Shown here: positions 26,363 through 35,748 of the stretch, piece by piece | How the letters are laid out: every line of letters starts with the position of its first letter | How positions within the stretch are numbered: the stretch's first letter is position 1 | NCBI RefSeq assembly: GCF_021732705.1 | Contig: NZ_JAKFUM010000020.1 | Coordinates: 1 to 39,642 of the forward strand | Direction of reading: 5' to 3' | Source of the DNA: Nevskia sp. | GTDB taxonomy: Bacteria > Pseudomonadota > Gammaproteobacteria > Nevskiales > Nevskiaceae | DNA length: 39,642 bases | Notes under the pieces: model-generated | Seen by the model: only the letters and a program-made list of their open reading frames with translations | Database searches by the model: none | Told to the model about the DNA's origin: nothing | Position numbers and translations under genes: made by a program

Positions 26363-27331
26363 ATGAGCAGCATGAGCGCCGCCCCTTCGCTGGCCACCCC
26401 CGCCACCCCCACCCGCCATCAGGGCCTGATGGCCGTGGTCTGCGCCTTCCTGATCTGGGGCCTGCTGCCGCTGTACCTGAAGCCGATGAGCAGCGTGCCG
26501 GCGCTGCAGATCATGTCGCACCGCCTGCTGTGGTGCTGCGCGTTCGTGATGAGCTGGCTGGCCTGGCGCGGTCAGCTCGGCAATGTCCGCGCCGCCTTGT
26601 CGGACCGCGCCACGCTGTTGCGGCTGTTCCTCACCGCGCTGCTGATCAGCTGCAACTGGATCGTCTATGTCTGGGGCGTGAATTCCGGCCACGTGCTGGA
26701 AACGAGCCTCGGCTACTTCATCAACCCGCTGGTCAACGTGCTGCTCGGCGTGCTGCTGCTGAAGGAGCGGCTGAACCGTCCGCAGTGGACGGCGGTCGCC
26801 TTCGCGTTCCTCGGCGTGGCTTGGTTGACCTTCCAGACCGGCAAGCTGCCGTGGATCGCGCTGAGCCTGGCGCTGTCGTTTGGGCTGTACGGGCTGATCC
26901 GCAAGGTGGTGAAGGTCGATGCCATTGCCGGTTTGGGTGCCGAAACGCTGCTGATCGCGCCGTTTGCGGCGATCTATCTGGCCTGGCTCGAAATCGCCGG
27001 CGCCGGCGCCTTCGGCAACACGACCTTGACCATCGACATCATGCTGTTCGCCGGCGGTCTGGTGACGGCGATTCCGCTGGCGCTGTTCGCGTTCGGCGCG
27101 CGGCTGATCCCGTACTCGACGGTCGGCCTGATCCAGTACATCGGCCCGACGATGCAGCTGTTCCTCGGCATCTTCCTGTATCACGAGCCGTTCACGCAGA
27201 CGCGCGCGATCGGCTTCGCGATGATCTGGATGGCGCTGGTGATCTACGCCGGCGACGGCCTGATCCGCGCGCGGCGCAAGCCGGTGCCGGTGGCGCCGCC
27301 GCAGGCCGACGACGCGCTGTCGGTGAAGTAG
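26363..27331 (+). CDS. rarD: EamA/DMT family transporter, RarD-like
   Basis: A 322-residue integral membrane protein with about ten hydrophobic helices. RarD features are visible: GLMAVVCAFLIWGLLPLYLK, LLISCNWIVYVWGVNSGHVL, ETSLGYFINPLVNVLLG, and GLIQYIGPTMQLFLGIFLYH. RarD proteins (old name: chloramphenicol-sensitive protein) are permeases of the drug/metabolite superfamily; their substrates are uncertain. ATG 26363 is chosen as the one nearest the conserved start; ATG 26372 is possible. It is divergent from the LysR regulator. Confidence 0.92.
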   Translation: MSSMSAAPSLATPATPTRHQGLMAVVCAFLIWGLLPLYLKPMSSVPALQIMSHRLLWCCAFVMSWLAWRGQLGNVRAALSDRATLLRLFLTALLISCNWIVYVWGVNSGHVLETSLGYFINPLVNVLLGVLLLKERLNRPQWTAVAFAFLGVAWLTFQTGKLPWIALSLALSFGLYGLIRKVVKVDAIAGLGAETLLIAPFAAIYLAWLEIAGAGAFGNTTLTIDIMLFAGGLVTAIPLALFAFGARLIPYSTVGLIQYIGPTMQLFLGIFLYHEPFTQTRAIGFAMIWMALVIYAGDGLIRARRKPVPVAPPQADDALSVK

Positions 27332-27379
27332 CACCGGCAGCCGCTACCATCGGGCCCATCCCCGAACCGATGGTGCCCA

Positions 27380-28459
27380 ATGATCCGCCGCCGACTCGCC
27401 GCGCTTGCGACTGCCGCCACGGTTGCCCTGCTGCTTCCGACGCAGGCGGCCGAACCGCCGGCGGCCGCCGCGCGCTTCGACCAGGCGGTCCGCGCCTTCG
27501 CGAAGGACAGCCACTTCAGCGGCGTGGTGCTGGTGGCGGACGACGGCCGGCCGGTCTATCGGCAGGCATTCGGGCTGGCGAACCGGGAGTGGCGGCAGCC
27601 GAACCGGCTCGACACGCGCTTCCGCATCGCCTCGGTCACCAAGACCTTCACCGCCGTGCTGGTGCTGCAGTCCGTGGAAGCGGGGCGGTTGACGCTCGAT
27701 ACGACGCTGGCCGAGGTGCTGCCGGAAACCGCCGCGCAGCCGTTCGGCAAGGTCACGATCCACCAGCTGCTGACGTACTCGTCCGGCCTGCCGGACACGG
27801 ACCAGACCACCGGCTTCGCGCTGTACCAGCAGCGCCTGTCGGCGGCCGAGTTCGTCGCGCGCGTGGCCGTGGGCGATCCGGTCACCGCGCCGGGCACGGC
27901 CTTCAAGTACAAGAATCTCGACTACCGGCTGCTCGAACGGGTGCTGGAAACGGTTGAGGGTCAGCCGTTCCCGGCGCTCGTCGCGGCGCGCATCGCCCAG
28001 CCGCTGGGTCTGCGGAACACGTTCGCGCTTGCCAGCGAGGCGATCGTGCCGAATCTGGCGTCCGCCTATTTCGTCGATGACGATCAGCCCGGCGTGTTGC
28101 GGGCGGATCCGCCGTGTTTCCCGGAAACCTACGGCGCGGCCGGCAGCCTGGTCTCGACCGTCGGCGATCTGCTCGCGTTCGACGCGGCCCTGCGGACCCA
28201 CCGGCTGCTGAATGCCGAGTCGACGCGGGTGATGCTGACCTCGAATCCCTCGCTCGGTTACGTGGCGTACGGCTTCTGGGTCTACCCGTGCCAGGTCGGC
28301 GGGCAGGCCACCGAATGCGCGGAGCGGCAGGGCTCGATCGCCGGCAGCAATGCGTTGTGGCTGCGCGATCTGCGCCACGGCCGCAGCTTCATCGTGCTGT
28401 CGAACAGCAACGAGGCCGATCTGCAGACGCTGAAAGGCGTGCTCAGCGCGATCCGCTGA
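27380..28459 (+). CDS. Serine hydrolase, beta-lactamase/DD-peptidase fold (class C-like), exported
   Basis: A 359-residue precursor with a signal peptide (residues ~5-23, LAALATAATVALLLPTQAA). Catalytic motifs of the family are present: SVTK (Ser85, Lys88) and YKN (Tyr177-Asn179) spaced as expected; the third motif is less clear. Members include esterases, D-amino peptidases and class C beta-lactamases. Nothing here shows antibiotic resistance; a periplasmic esterase/peptidase is the safer reading. It follows rarD by 48 bases on the same strand and could be cotranscribed. Convergent with the carboxylesterase gene, 24 bases after its stop. Confidence 0.88.
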   Translation: MIRRRLAALATAATVALLLPTQAAEPPAAAARFDQAVRAFAKDSHFSGVVLVADDGRPVYRQAFGLANREWRQPNRLDTRFRIASVTKTFTAVLVLQSVEAGRLTLDTTLAEVLPETAAQPFGKVTIHQLLTYSSGLPDTDQTTGFALYQQRLSAAEFVARVAVGDPVTAPGTAFKYKNLDYRLLERVLETVEGQPFPALVAARIAQPLGLRNTFALASEAIVPNLASAYFVDDDQPGVLRADPPCFPETYGAAGSLVSTVGDLLAFDAALRTHRLLNAESTRVMLTSNPSLGYVAYGFWVYPCQVGGQATECAERQGSIAGSNALWLRDLRHGRSFIVLSNSNEADLQTLKGVLSAIR

Positions 28460-28483
28460 GCGACCCGCATTCGGGTCGGCGCT

Positions 28484-29158
28484 TCAGGCGAGGACGGTCG
28501 ACAGCCAGCGCGAGATGTCGCCGATCTCGTCAGCGCTGACCGAGTGGCCCATCACGTACTGGTGCCAGTCGACGCGGCAGCCCCAGCCGCGCAGGCCATC
28601 GCGGCTGTCGCTGCCGAGCGTCAGCGGCAGCACCGGGTCGGCCGTGCCGTGGCACATCAGGATCGGCGTGGCGCGGCCGGCGTCGGTGAGTTCCTTCGGC
28701 AGCGTGTCATGCAGCGGCAGGTAGGTGGACAGCGCCATCGCGCCGGCCAGCGGCGCGTCGAGCCGGCAGACCGCGTGGAGCGTGATCGCGCCGCCCTGCG
28801 AAAAGCCGGCGATGACGATGCGCGAGCGCGGAATGCCAGCCTTGATCTGCTCGGCGACGAAGCCCATCAGCGTCGCGGCAGACGCGCGGATGCCGGCATC
28901 GTCCTGCAGGTCCCCGCGGGTCAGGCTCTTGATGTCGTACCAGGCGCGCATCGGCAGGCCGCCGTTCAGGGTCACCGGCCGCACCGGCGCGTTCGGAAAG
29001 ATGAAGCGGACATGGACGGCCGCCGGCAGGCGCAGTTCGGGGACGATCGGCACAAAGTCGTGGCCATCGGCACCGAGGCCGTGCAGCCAGATCACCGCGG
29101 CGTTCGCCGGCTGCGGCGGTTCCAGCACGACGGCGGCGGCGGTTTCGGTCATTTTCAT
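28484..29158 (-). CDS. Carboxylesterase/phospholipase (alpha/beta hydrolase_2 family)
   Basis: A 224-residue cytoplasmic esterase. AVIWLHGLGADGHDF gives the oxyanion-hole region, VIAGFSQGGAITLHA the nucleophile Ser, CHGTADPVLPL the Asp and YVMGHSVS the catalytic His. This matches the EstB/YpfH-like small carboxylesterases that hydrolyse short-chain esters or lysophospholipids. Start ATG 29158; an in-frame ATG at 29152 is equally possible and neither has a strong ribosome binding site. It is divergent from lptM. Confidence 0.9.
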   Translation of the reverse strand: MKMTETAAAVVLEPPQPANAAVIWLHGLGADGHDFVPIVPELRLPAAVHVRFIFPNAPVRPVTLNGGLPMRAWYDIKSLTRGDLQDDAGIRASAATLMGFVAEQIKAGIPRSRIVIAGFSQGGAITLHAVCRLDAPLAGAMALSTYLPLHDTLPKELTDAGRATPILMCHGTADPVLPLTLGSDSRDGLRGWGCRVDWHQYVMGHSVSADEIGDISRWLSTVLA

Positions 29159-29331
29159 GCGGCGGGTCTCGTCGGAAGGTCCGGGGGCAGGCCGCGCCGG
29201 CACGGGCACGGCACCGCTGGGGCGCGATTGTGTCGATGCCGGGTCCGCGCGGCAACGGCTGTTAAACTCGCGAACCCGCCGTGTCGCGCCATTGCCGGCG
29301 CTGCCGGTCCCGCTTGCCGAAAGGTGCTTCG

Positions 29332-29583
29332 ATGATCGCTCGTGTGCTCGCCTGTCTTGCGCTGCTTGCGTCCGCCGTCTCTGTCGGCGGCTGCGGCCAG
29401 ACCGGTCCGCTGCATCTGCCGGCCGATGCGCCGGCCCGCGAGAATTATCTGATCGGTGCGGATGGCGGCGGCAACAAGAAGAAAGCCGCGGCCTCATCGA
29501 GCGCGCCCGCGGCGGCCCCGGCGGCGACACCGGCGGAAGTGCCAGTGGAAACGCCAGCGGCCGCGCCGTCGCCGCCGCGCTGA
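29332..29583 (+). CDS. lptM: LPS assembly lipoprotein LptM (YifL-like)
   Basis: An 83-residue lipoprotein: a short hydrophobic signal ends in the lipobox GGCGQTGPLHLP, where the Cys is lipidated. This sequence block is typical of LptM, which helps the LptD outer-membrane LPS translocon mature. The rest is low-complexity Ala/Pro. ATG 29332 has AAAGG upstream. It lies 45 bases before lysA, the usual arrangement in gammaproteobacteria. Confidence 0.9.
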   Translation: MIARVLACLALLASAVSVGGCGQTGPLHLPADAPARENYLIGADGGGNKKKAAASSSAPAAAPAATPAEVPVETPAAAPSPPR

Positions 29584-29628
29584 CGACACTCGTTCATCCT
29601 CGCTCAAACGCTTCCCGAAACGCCGTCC

Positions 29629-30876
29629 ATGGATCATTTCGAATATCGCGACGGCGCGCTGTGCGCCGAGCGCGTGCCGCTGTCCGCCATCGCCGCTGCC
29701 CACGGCACGCCGACGTACGTCTATTCCCGCGCCACGCTGGAGCGCCATTACCGCGCGTTCGACGACGCGCTGAACGGCCTTGAACACCGCGTCTGCTACG
29801 CGGTGAAAGCAAACTCGAACCTCGCCGTGCTGCAGGTGCTGGCGCGGCTCGGCGCGGGCTTCGACATCGTCTCGGGCGGCGAACTGCAGCGGGTGCTGAA
29901 GGCCGGCGGCGATCCGGCGAAGATCGTGTTTTCCGGCGTCGGCAAGACCGCGGCCGAGATCGCGCTGGCGCTGACGGTCGGCATCCACTGCTTCAACGTC
30001 GAGTCCGAAGCCGAGCTGCACCGGCTGTCCGCGCTCGCGTCGACGCACGGCAAGCGCGCGCGCATCGCGTTCCGGGTCAATCCGGATGTCGATGCCAAGA
30101 CCCACCCGTACATCTCCACGGGCCTGAAGGAAAACAAGTTCGGCGTCGACATCGCCGAGGCCGAGCGCCTGTATCAGCTCGCCGCGACCCTGCCGGGGCT
30201 GGCGATCGACGGCGTGGCCTGCCACATCGGCTCGCAACTGCTTGAAATCGCTCCGTTCCTGGATGCGCTGGACCGGGTGCTGGCGCTGGTCGATCGTCTG
30301 GCCGCGCGCGGCATCGTGCTGCATCACCTCGATGTCGGCGGCGGTCTCGGCGTGCGCTATGACGATGAAGCCCCGCCGTCGCCGCTGGAATGGGCGACGG
30401 CCCTGAAGGCCAAGCTCACCGGGCGAAAGCTGATCGTCATGACCGAACCCGGCCGCGCCATTGCCGGCAATGCCGGCGTGCTGCTGACCCGGGTCGAGTT
30501 GCTGAAGCCCGGTGCGCACAAGAATTTCGCGATCATCGATGCCGCGATGAACGACCTGATCCGCCCGAGCTTCTACGACGCCTGGCACGCCGTGCTGCCG
30601 GCCGCGCCGCGCACGGACGTCGAGGCGAAGACCTGGGATCTGGTCGGCCCGGTCTGCGAAACCGGCGACTGGCTGGCCCGCGACCGCGAACTGGCGCTGG
30701 CCGAAGGCGACCTGCTGGCCTTCCGCACCGCCGGCGCCTACGGCTTCACGATGAGCAGCAACTACAACTCGCGCGGCCGCGCCGCCGAAGTGCTGGTGGA
30801 TGGCGATGCCATGCACCTCGTGCGCGCCCGCGAAAGCTTCGACGACTTGGTGCAGAACGAGCGTCTTCTGTCGTAA
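29629..30876 (+). CDS. lysA: Diaminopimelate decarboxylase
   Basis: The 415-residue PLP enzyme makes lysine from meso-diaminopimelate, the last step of lysine synthesis. CYAVKANSNLAVL holds the PLP-binding Lys; HIGSQLLEIAPF, LDVGGGLGV and MTEPGRAIAGNAG (phosphate binding) follow, and PVCETGDWLARDR carries the catalytic Cys at the dimer interface. Length fits the family. In most gammaproteobacteria dapF follows; here a hipBA module follows instead. The stop codon overlaps the first operator-like repeat of that module. Confidence 0.95.
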   Translation: MDHFEYRDGALCAERVPLSAIAAAHGTPTYVYSRATLERHYRAFDDALNGLEHRVCYAVKANSNLAVLQVLARLGAGFDIVSGGELQRVLKAGGDPAKIVFSGVGKTAAEIALALTVGIHCFNVESEAELHRLSALASTHGKRARIAFRVNPDVDAKTHPYISTGLKENKFGVDIAEAERLYQLAATLPGLAIDGVACHIGSQLLEIAPFLDALDRVLALVDRLAARGIVLHHLDVGGGLGVRYDDEAPPSPLEWATALKAKLTGRKLIVMTEPGRAIAGNAGVLLTRVELLKPGAHKNFAIIDAAMNDLIRPSFYDAWHAVLPAAPRTDVEAKTWDLVGPVCETGDWLARDRELALAEGDLLAFRTAGAYGFTMSSNYNSRGRAAEVLVDGDAMHLVRARESFDDLVQNERLLS

Positions 30877-30989
30877 TCCCGATGGGGACAAATTCCGTTC
30901 CCGAGTGAAAATTATTCAATAGAGAATCCTGATCGGGAATCGTCATTGAGATTTTTCGGCTTAACCCGCAGAATCACCCGATCGGGAAT
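30875..30989. promoter_or_regulatory. Array of HipB operator-like repeats
   Basis: Four copies of a (A)TCGGGAA/T motif: two inverted copies (30875-30883, 30898-30904) and two direct copies GATCGGGAAT (30931-30940 and 30980-30989). The last includes the perfect palindrome CCCGATCGGG (30977-30986). The direct copies are 49 bases apart and flank the hipBA promoter. Position and repetition suggest HipB autoregulation with DNA looping or cooperative binding. Confidence 0.55.
30946..30974 (+). promoter_or_regulatory. Putative hipBA promoter
   Basis: TTGAGA (30946-30951), 17-bp spacer, CAGAAT (30969-30974), located between the two direct operator-like repeats. Confidence 0.45.
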
Positions 30990-31004
30990 ATTGGGTGAGC
31001 CTCG

Positions 31005-31283
31005 ATGCAGTTCTACACGAATCACGAAGCGGTCCATTTCGAGCATCTGGGCGAGTACATCCGGGATCGTCGGCAGTCGCGCGGCTACAGCCAACGTGAG
31101 CTGGCCGGTGTCAGCGGCGTTGGCCTGCGCTTCCTGTCCGAGCTTGAGCGCGGCAAGCCGAATGTCGACCTGAATCTGGTGCTTAAGGTGCTTGCCTCGC
31201 TCGGCTGCGATCTGGTGCTGCACGACCGCAGCCTGATGTGGCCGCCGCCGCTGATGCTGCGCGATGAGCCGGACGATGTCTGA
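31005..31283 (+). CDS. hipB: HipB-type antitoxin, Cro/C1 HTH
   Basis: A 92-residue protein with an HTH_3 domain: LGEYIRDRRQSRGYSQRELA, GVSGVGLRFLSELERGKPN and LVLKVLASLGCDLVL. This is the HipB fold, which binds operators upstream of its own gene and holds HipA inactive. ATG 31005 is the first in frame with conservation. Its end overlaps the start of hipA by 8 or 20 bases, the normal antitoxin-toxin coupling. Confidence 0.9.
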   Translation: MQFYTNHEAVHFEHLGEYIRDRRQSRGYSQRELAGVSGVGLRFLSELERGKPNVDLNLVLKVLASLGCDLVLHDRSLMWPPPLMLRDEPDDV

Positions 31284-32586
31284 CGCCGGCCGCATCCCGA
31301 ACGAGCATCTCGTCGTCCAGCTCAGTGGCGTCCTCGTCGGTCGACTCTGGCAGCAGCGGCAGAGTCTGGTCTTCGCTTACGACGCGTCCTGGCTGGCGCG
31401 AAAGTCGCTCCCGGTGATCTCGCAAAGCTTGCCGGCACAAGCTGAACCGCACGAGGGTCCGGAAGTCGAGTCGTTTTTTGGCAACCTGCTGCCGGAAGGC
31501 GATGTCCGCAGCGCTGTCGCTCGCGCGCTGCGGATTTCCGAACGCAATGATTACGCCCTGCTCGATGCCATCGGCGGCGATTGCGCCGGCGCGCTGATGC
31601 TGACGCGGCCTGATGGGTTGATCGTCGAGACCACCGCCGGTGGCAGCCTGTTGCCGGTGGACGAACTGCGCCGCATGGTCACGGAAGCGCCAAGCCGGCC
31701 GCTGCTCGCCGGTGAACACGGCATGCGCCTGTCGCTGGCCGGCGCCCAGACCAAACTCGCGCTGTGCAAGGCCGGCGACAGTTGGGTGAAGCCAGCACCA
31801 TGCGCGATCTCGACTCACATCCTGAAGCCGGCGATCCGCGATTTGCCCGGCTCGATCGAGAACGAAGCGTTCTGCATGACTCTGGCTAAGCGCTGCGGGC
31901 TCGACGTGCCGGACTGCTGGATCGAAACCGATCCGCCGCTTTATGTGGTCGAACGCTATGACCGCATTCGCGATGTCGCGACTGGCCGCGTGAAGCGCCT
32001 GCATCAAGAGGATTTCTGTCAGGCGCTCGGCGTGCCGTCATCGAACAAGTACGAAGCCGAAGGCGGGCCGTCGCTGAAAGCCTGCTTCGACCTCGTCCGC
32101 CGCGTCAGCTCCGACCCGACCGGCGACCTGCTGCGCCTGCTCGACTGGGTGATCTTCAATTTCCTGATCGGCAATCACGATGCGCATGCCAAGAACCTCT
32201 CGCTCATCTATCGCGGCGGTCAGACTCGGCTGGCACCGTTCTACGACTTGATCTCGACGGCGGCTTATCCACACCTCAGCGACAAGTTCGCGATGCGGAT
32301 CGGCGGCGCGCAGACAGTTCGATACATGTCAATGCGGGATTGGCGCGCGTTTGCGGAGGACTGTGGGCTCGCACCGGGTTTCGTCACAAACCGGCTGCAT
32401 CTCGTCATCGATTCGGTAACCGCCAACTTCGATCGATTGCTGGATGATTTCCAATCAACCGGCGATGCGCGCGCACTCGCCGGCCAAGTCATCGTAGCTC
32501 GGATCGAAGTTTGGACCCGCATGGTTCATGCGCAGATTCAGAAGTTTGAAGCTGAACTGAAGGAAGTTAGACCAACGCTGCGCTAG
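31264..32586 (+). CDS. hipA: HipA-type serine/threonine kinase toxin
   Basis: 440 residues (436 if it starts at ATG 31276). HipA kinases phosphorylate glutamyl-tRNA synthetase or related targets and cause growth arrest. Seen here: ESFFGNLLPEG, RISERNDYALLDAIGGDCAG, the SLAGAQTKLAL loop (where E. coli HipA autophosphorylates its Ser), YVVERYDR, catalytic loop FNFLIGNHDAHAKN and DLIST metal-binding Asp. The kinase residues look intact, so the toxin is probably active and needs HipB. It lies between lysA and polA, 30 bases before polA, in a place not usual for hipBA, suggesting an acquired module. Confidence 0.9.
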   Translation: MSRTMSDAGRIPNEHLVVQLSGVLVGRLWQQRQSLVFAYDASWLARKSLPVISQSLPAQAEPHEGPEVESFFGNLLPEGDVRSAVARALRISERNDYALLDAIGGDCAGALMLTRPDGLIVETTAGGSLLPVDELRRMVTEAPSRPLLAGEHGMRLSLAGAQTKLALCKAGDSWVKPAPCAISTHILKPAIRDLPGSIENEAFCMTLAKRCGLDVPDCWIETDPPLYVVERYDRIRDVATGRVKRLHQEDFCQALGVPSSNKYEAEGGPSLKACFDLVRRVSSDPTGDLLRLLDWVIFNFLIGNHDAHAKNLSLIYRGGQTRLAPFYDLISTAAYPHLSDKFAMRIGGAQTVRYMSMRDWRAFAEDCGLAPGFVTNRLHLVIDSVTANFDRLLDDFQSTGDARALAGQVIVARIEVWTRMVHAQIQKFEAELKEVRPTLR

Positions 32587-32616
32587 GCTTCCCGCCTCAC
32601 CCTGAGGCCGCATGCC

Positions 32617-35433
32617 ATGTCCGACGTCCTTCCCAAGCAGCACCCGCTGGTCCTGATCGACGCCTCGGGTTGGCTGTTCCGCGCCTATCACGCGCTGCCG
32701 CCGCTTTCGAACGCCCGCGGCGAGCCGACCGGGGCGATCTTTGGCATGGTCAACATGCTGAAAAGATTGCAGAAAGACTACGCGCCGGAACACATCGCCG
32801 TGGTCTTCGACGCGCCCGGCAAGACCTTCCGCGAAGCGAGCTACGCCGAGTACAAGGCCAACCGGGACGCGACGCCGCCGGACCTGCTGCACCAGTGGCC
32901 GATCATCGTCGACATGGTCAAGGCGATGGGTCTGCCGACGCTGTCGGTCTCCGGGGTCGAAGCCGACGACGTGATCGGCACCCTGGCCAAGATCGGTGAA
33001 GCCGCCGGCCATGAAGTGCTGATCGTCACCTCCGACAAGGATATGGCGCAGCTGGTCAACGACCGCGTGAAGCTGGTCGACACGATGAAGAACCGGGTGA
33101 TGGACCCGGCCGGCGTGGTCGAGAAGTTCGGCGTGCCGCCGGAACGCATCGTCGATTACCTCGCCCTGATCGGCGATACCAGCGACAACATTCCCGGCGT
33201 GCCGAGCGTCGGCCCGAAGACGGCCGCCAAGTGGCTGAACGAGTACGGCTCGCTCGACGCGATCATCGCTCGGGCCGGTGAGATCAAGGGCAAGGTCGGC
33301 GAAAAGCTGCGCGATGCGATCCCGCAGATTCCGATGTCGCACGATCTGGCGACGATCCGCTGCAATGTCGAGCTGCCGCTGACGCTGGAACAGCTGGTGC
33401 CGGGGCCGGCGGACAAGGCGAAGCTCGCGGCGATCTACAAGGCATCCGGCTTCCATCGGGTGCTGGAGGAGCTGGGGCCGATCGATGGCGTCGCGGAGAC
33501 CCAGCCGACGACGGTGTCGGTGCCGGTGGAAGCGGACGACACGCGGGTCGACCAACGGACCGACGACGTTCCGGCACCCGCCGCACCGTCCGCCAAGACT
33601 CAGGCCATCGCCGTGCTCGACGAAGCCACGCTGGCCGACATGCTGGCGAAGCTCGAAGCGGCCGAGCTGATCTGCGTCGACACCGAGACCGATGCGCTCG
33701 ATGCGATGCAGTCCGGCCTCGTCGGGCTGGCGTTCGCGACCGAAGCCGGCCACGGCTGGTACGTGCCGCTGACGCATGACTATCTCGGCGCGCCGAAACA
33801 GCTCGATCGCACGGCCGTGCTGGCGCGCGTCAAGCCGCTGCTGGAAGACCCGGCGCGGCCGAAGCTCGGCCAGCACATCAAGTACGACCTGAACGTGCTT
33901 GCGCGCCACGGCGTGAACGTGCGCGGTGTCGCCTTCGACACGATGCTGGAAAGCTACGTGCTGGACGCCGCCGGCAACCGCCACGACATGGACACGCTGG
34001 CCGAGAAGTACCTGAATCACAAGACCATTTCGTTCTCCGACGTGGCCGGCAAGGGCAAGGGCCAGCTGACTTTCAACCAGGTGGCGATCGACCAGGCAAC
34101 GCAGTACTCGGCCGAAGACGCCGACATCACCCTGCGGCTGCACGAGGCGCTGTTCCCGAAGCTGGCGGCCGAGCCGGCGCTGAGATCGGTGTTCGAAACG
34201 CTCGAAATGCCGCTGGTGCCGGTGCTGGCCGGCATGGAGTTCGCCGGCGTGAAGGTCGATACCGCGCTGCTGGCGCGGGTCAGCACCGAACTGGCGAAGC
34301 GCATGGACGAGATCCAGGCCGAGTGTTTCGCCGCCGCCGGCGGCGAGTTCAATCTGGGTTCGCCGAAGCAGTTGCAGGTGATCCTGTTCGATCAATTGAA
34401 GCTGCGCGTGGTCAGCAAGACGCCGAAGGGCGATCCGTCGACCGCCGAGAACGTGCTGGAGGAACTGGCCGACGAGCATCCGCTGCCGCGGCTGATCCTC
34501 GAATGGCGCGGCATGTCGAAGCTGAAATCGACCTATGCCGACAACCTGCCGAAGCAGGTCAATCCGCAGACCGGGCGCATCCACACGTCCTACCACCAGG
34601 CGGTGGCGCAGACCGGGCGCCTGTCGTCGAACGATCCGAACCTGCAGAACATTCCGGTGCGTACCGCCGATGGCCGGCGGATTCGTCAGGCCTTCATTGC
34701 CGAGCCGGGCAACGCGCTGCTGTCGATCGACTATTCGCAGATCGAGCTGCGGCTGATGGCGCATTTTTCCGAGGACGAACGTCTGCAGGATGCCTTCCGG
34801 CGCGGCCTGGACATCCATCTGGCAACGGCGGCGGAAGTGTTCGGCCAGCCGCTGGATCAGGTCAGCGCGGAATCGCGGCGGGCGGCCAAGGCGATCAACT
34901 TCGGGCTGATCTACGGCATGTCGGCCTTCGGCCTGGCCAAGCAGCTCGGCATCGGCCGGAACGACGCGCAGGACTACATCGACCGCTTCTTCGCGCGCTA
35001 TCCGGGCGTCAAGCGCTTCATGGAAACCACCAAGGAACAGGCGCGCGCCAGCGGCTATGTCGAAACCCTGTTCGGGCGCCGCCTGTATCTGCCGGACATC
35101 CTGAACCGCAGCGCGGCGCAGCGGCAGTATGCCGAGCGCACGGCGATCAACGCGCCGCTGCAGGGCACGGCTGCGGATCTGATCAAGCGGGCGATGATCG
35201 ACGTTGCGGCATGGCTGCCGATCCACGCGCCGGACCTGCGGATGATCCTGCAAGTGCACGACGAACTGGTGTTCGAAGGCCCGACGGCGCGGTTGGAGAC
35301 GCTCGCGCCAACCATTGCCGGGCTGATGTGCCGGGCGGCAACACTGGCAGTGCCGCTGGTGGCCGATTTCGGCATCGGCCCGAACTGGGATGCCGCGCAC
35401 AACGCGACCGGGCACGTCAGCAGCGCAGGGTGA
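32617..35433 (+). CDS. polA: DNA polymerase I
   Basis: 938 residues, the normal size. Three domains are visible. The 5'-3' exonuclease (~1-290) has LVLIDASGWLFRAYHAL, IVTSDKDMAQLV and LIGDTSDNIPG. The 3'-5' exonuclease (~335-515) starts with CVDTETDALD, so the metal-binding Asp and Glu are kept and proofreading is likely active. The polymerase domain has motif A (SIDYSQIELRLMAHF), motif B/O-helix (RRAAKAINFGLIYGMSAFG) and motif C (LQVHDELVFEG). It fills gaps in repair and removes RNA primers. Start ATG 32617, GAGG about 8 bases upstream. The small-RNA gene and engB follow as in related bacteria. Confidence 0.97.
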   Translation: MSDVLPKQHPLVLIDASGWLFRAYHALPPLSNARGEPTGAIFGMVNMLKRLQKDYAPEHIAVVFDAPGKTFREASYAEYKANRDATPPDLLHQWPIIVDMVKAMGLPTLSVSGVEADDVIGTLAKIGEAAGHEVLIVTSDKDMAQLVNDRVKLVDTMKNRVMDPAGVVEKFGVPPERIVDYLALIGDTSDNIPGVPSVGPKTAAKWLNEYGSLDAIIARAGEIKGKVGEKLRDAIPQIPMSHDLATIRCNVELPLTLEQLVPGPADKAKLAAIYKASGFHRVLEELGPIDGVAETQPTTVSVPVEADDTRVDQRTDDVPAPAAPSAKTQAIAVLDEATLADMLAKLEAAELICVDTETDALDAMQSGLVGLAFATEAGHGWYVPLTHDYLGAPKQLDRTAVLARVKPLLEDPARPKLGQHIKYDLNVLARHGVNVRGVAFDTMLESYVLDAAGNRHDMDTLAEKYLNHKTISFSDVAGKGKGQLTFNQVAIDQATQYSAEDADITLRLHEALFPKLAAEPALRSVFETLEMPLVPVLAGMEFAGVKVDTALLARVSTELAKRMDEIQAECFAAAGGEFNLGSPKQLQVILFDQLKLRVVSKTPKGDPSTAENVLEELADEHPLPRLILEWRGMSKLKSTYADNLPKQVNPQTGRIHTSYHQAVAQTGRLSSNDPNLQNIPVRTADGRRIRQAFIAEPGNALLSIDYSQIELRLMAHFSEDERLQDAFRRGLDIHLATAAEVFGQPLDQVSAESRRAAKAINFGLIYGMSAFGLAKQLGIGRNDAQDYIDRFFARYPGVKRFMETTKEQARASGYVETLFGRRLYLPDILNRSAAQRQYAERTAINAPLQGTAADLIKRAMIDVAAWLPIHAPDLRMILQVHDELVFEGPTARLETLAPTIAGLMCRAATLAVPLVADFGIGPNWDAAHNATGHVSSAG

Positions 35434-35577
35434 CCGCCTGGTGCCCGCCGACGCGGAGTCGGATTCGATCCGGCATTGGCGGTCTCGGCCAACTCGTGGC
35501 GCTGCTTGAGATCGGACGATCGGCCGTCGGCATGTCGAGGGCAGCGTCGATCGGACCGATCAGCGCCCCAAAACAAC

Positions 35578-35603
35578 GAGGCCGGCCCCCCCGGACCGGC
35601 CTC
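35578..35603. repeat. GC-rich stem-loop downstream of polA
   Basis: Eight-base stem GAGGCCGG/CCGGCCTC with a 10-base loop. No T-run follows on the plus strand; on the minus strand GTTGTTTT follows, so it might end minus-strand transcripts weakly. Between polA and 35748 I see nothing else apart from an AT-rich stretch (35660-35745). Confidence 0.45.
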
Positions 35604-35748
35604 CTACCGCTCGTACCGCCCATCCCCAAAATCGTTCTGCTCTGGGTCTGGCCCGATTCTGAAATCGGTTTCCAAACAATAATTCTTTTTATTTCAGAGA
35701 CTTGACCAAATATTTCAGTTTTGACGCAAATTTTTCGGAACTGGCCCT

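Noticed and set aside
27380-28459. Annotated as an antibiotic-resistance beta-lactamase
   Set aside because: It has the SxxK and YxN motifs of the wide serine hydrolase family but nothing specific to resistance enzymes.
32455-35415. 986-codon frame antisense to polA
   Set aside because: polA has all three domains intact; the antisense frame is a codon-bias shadow.
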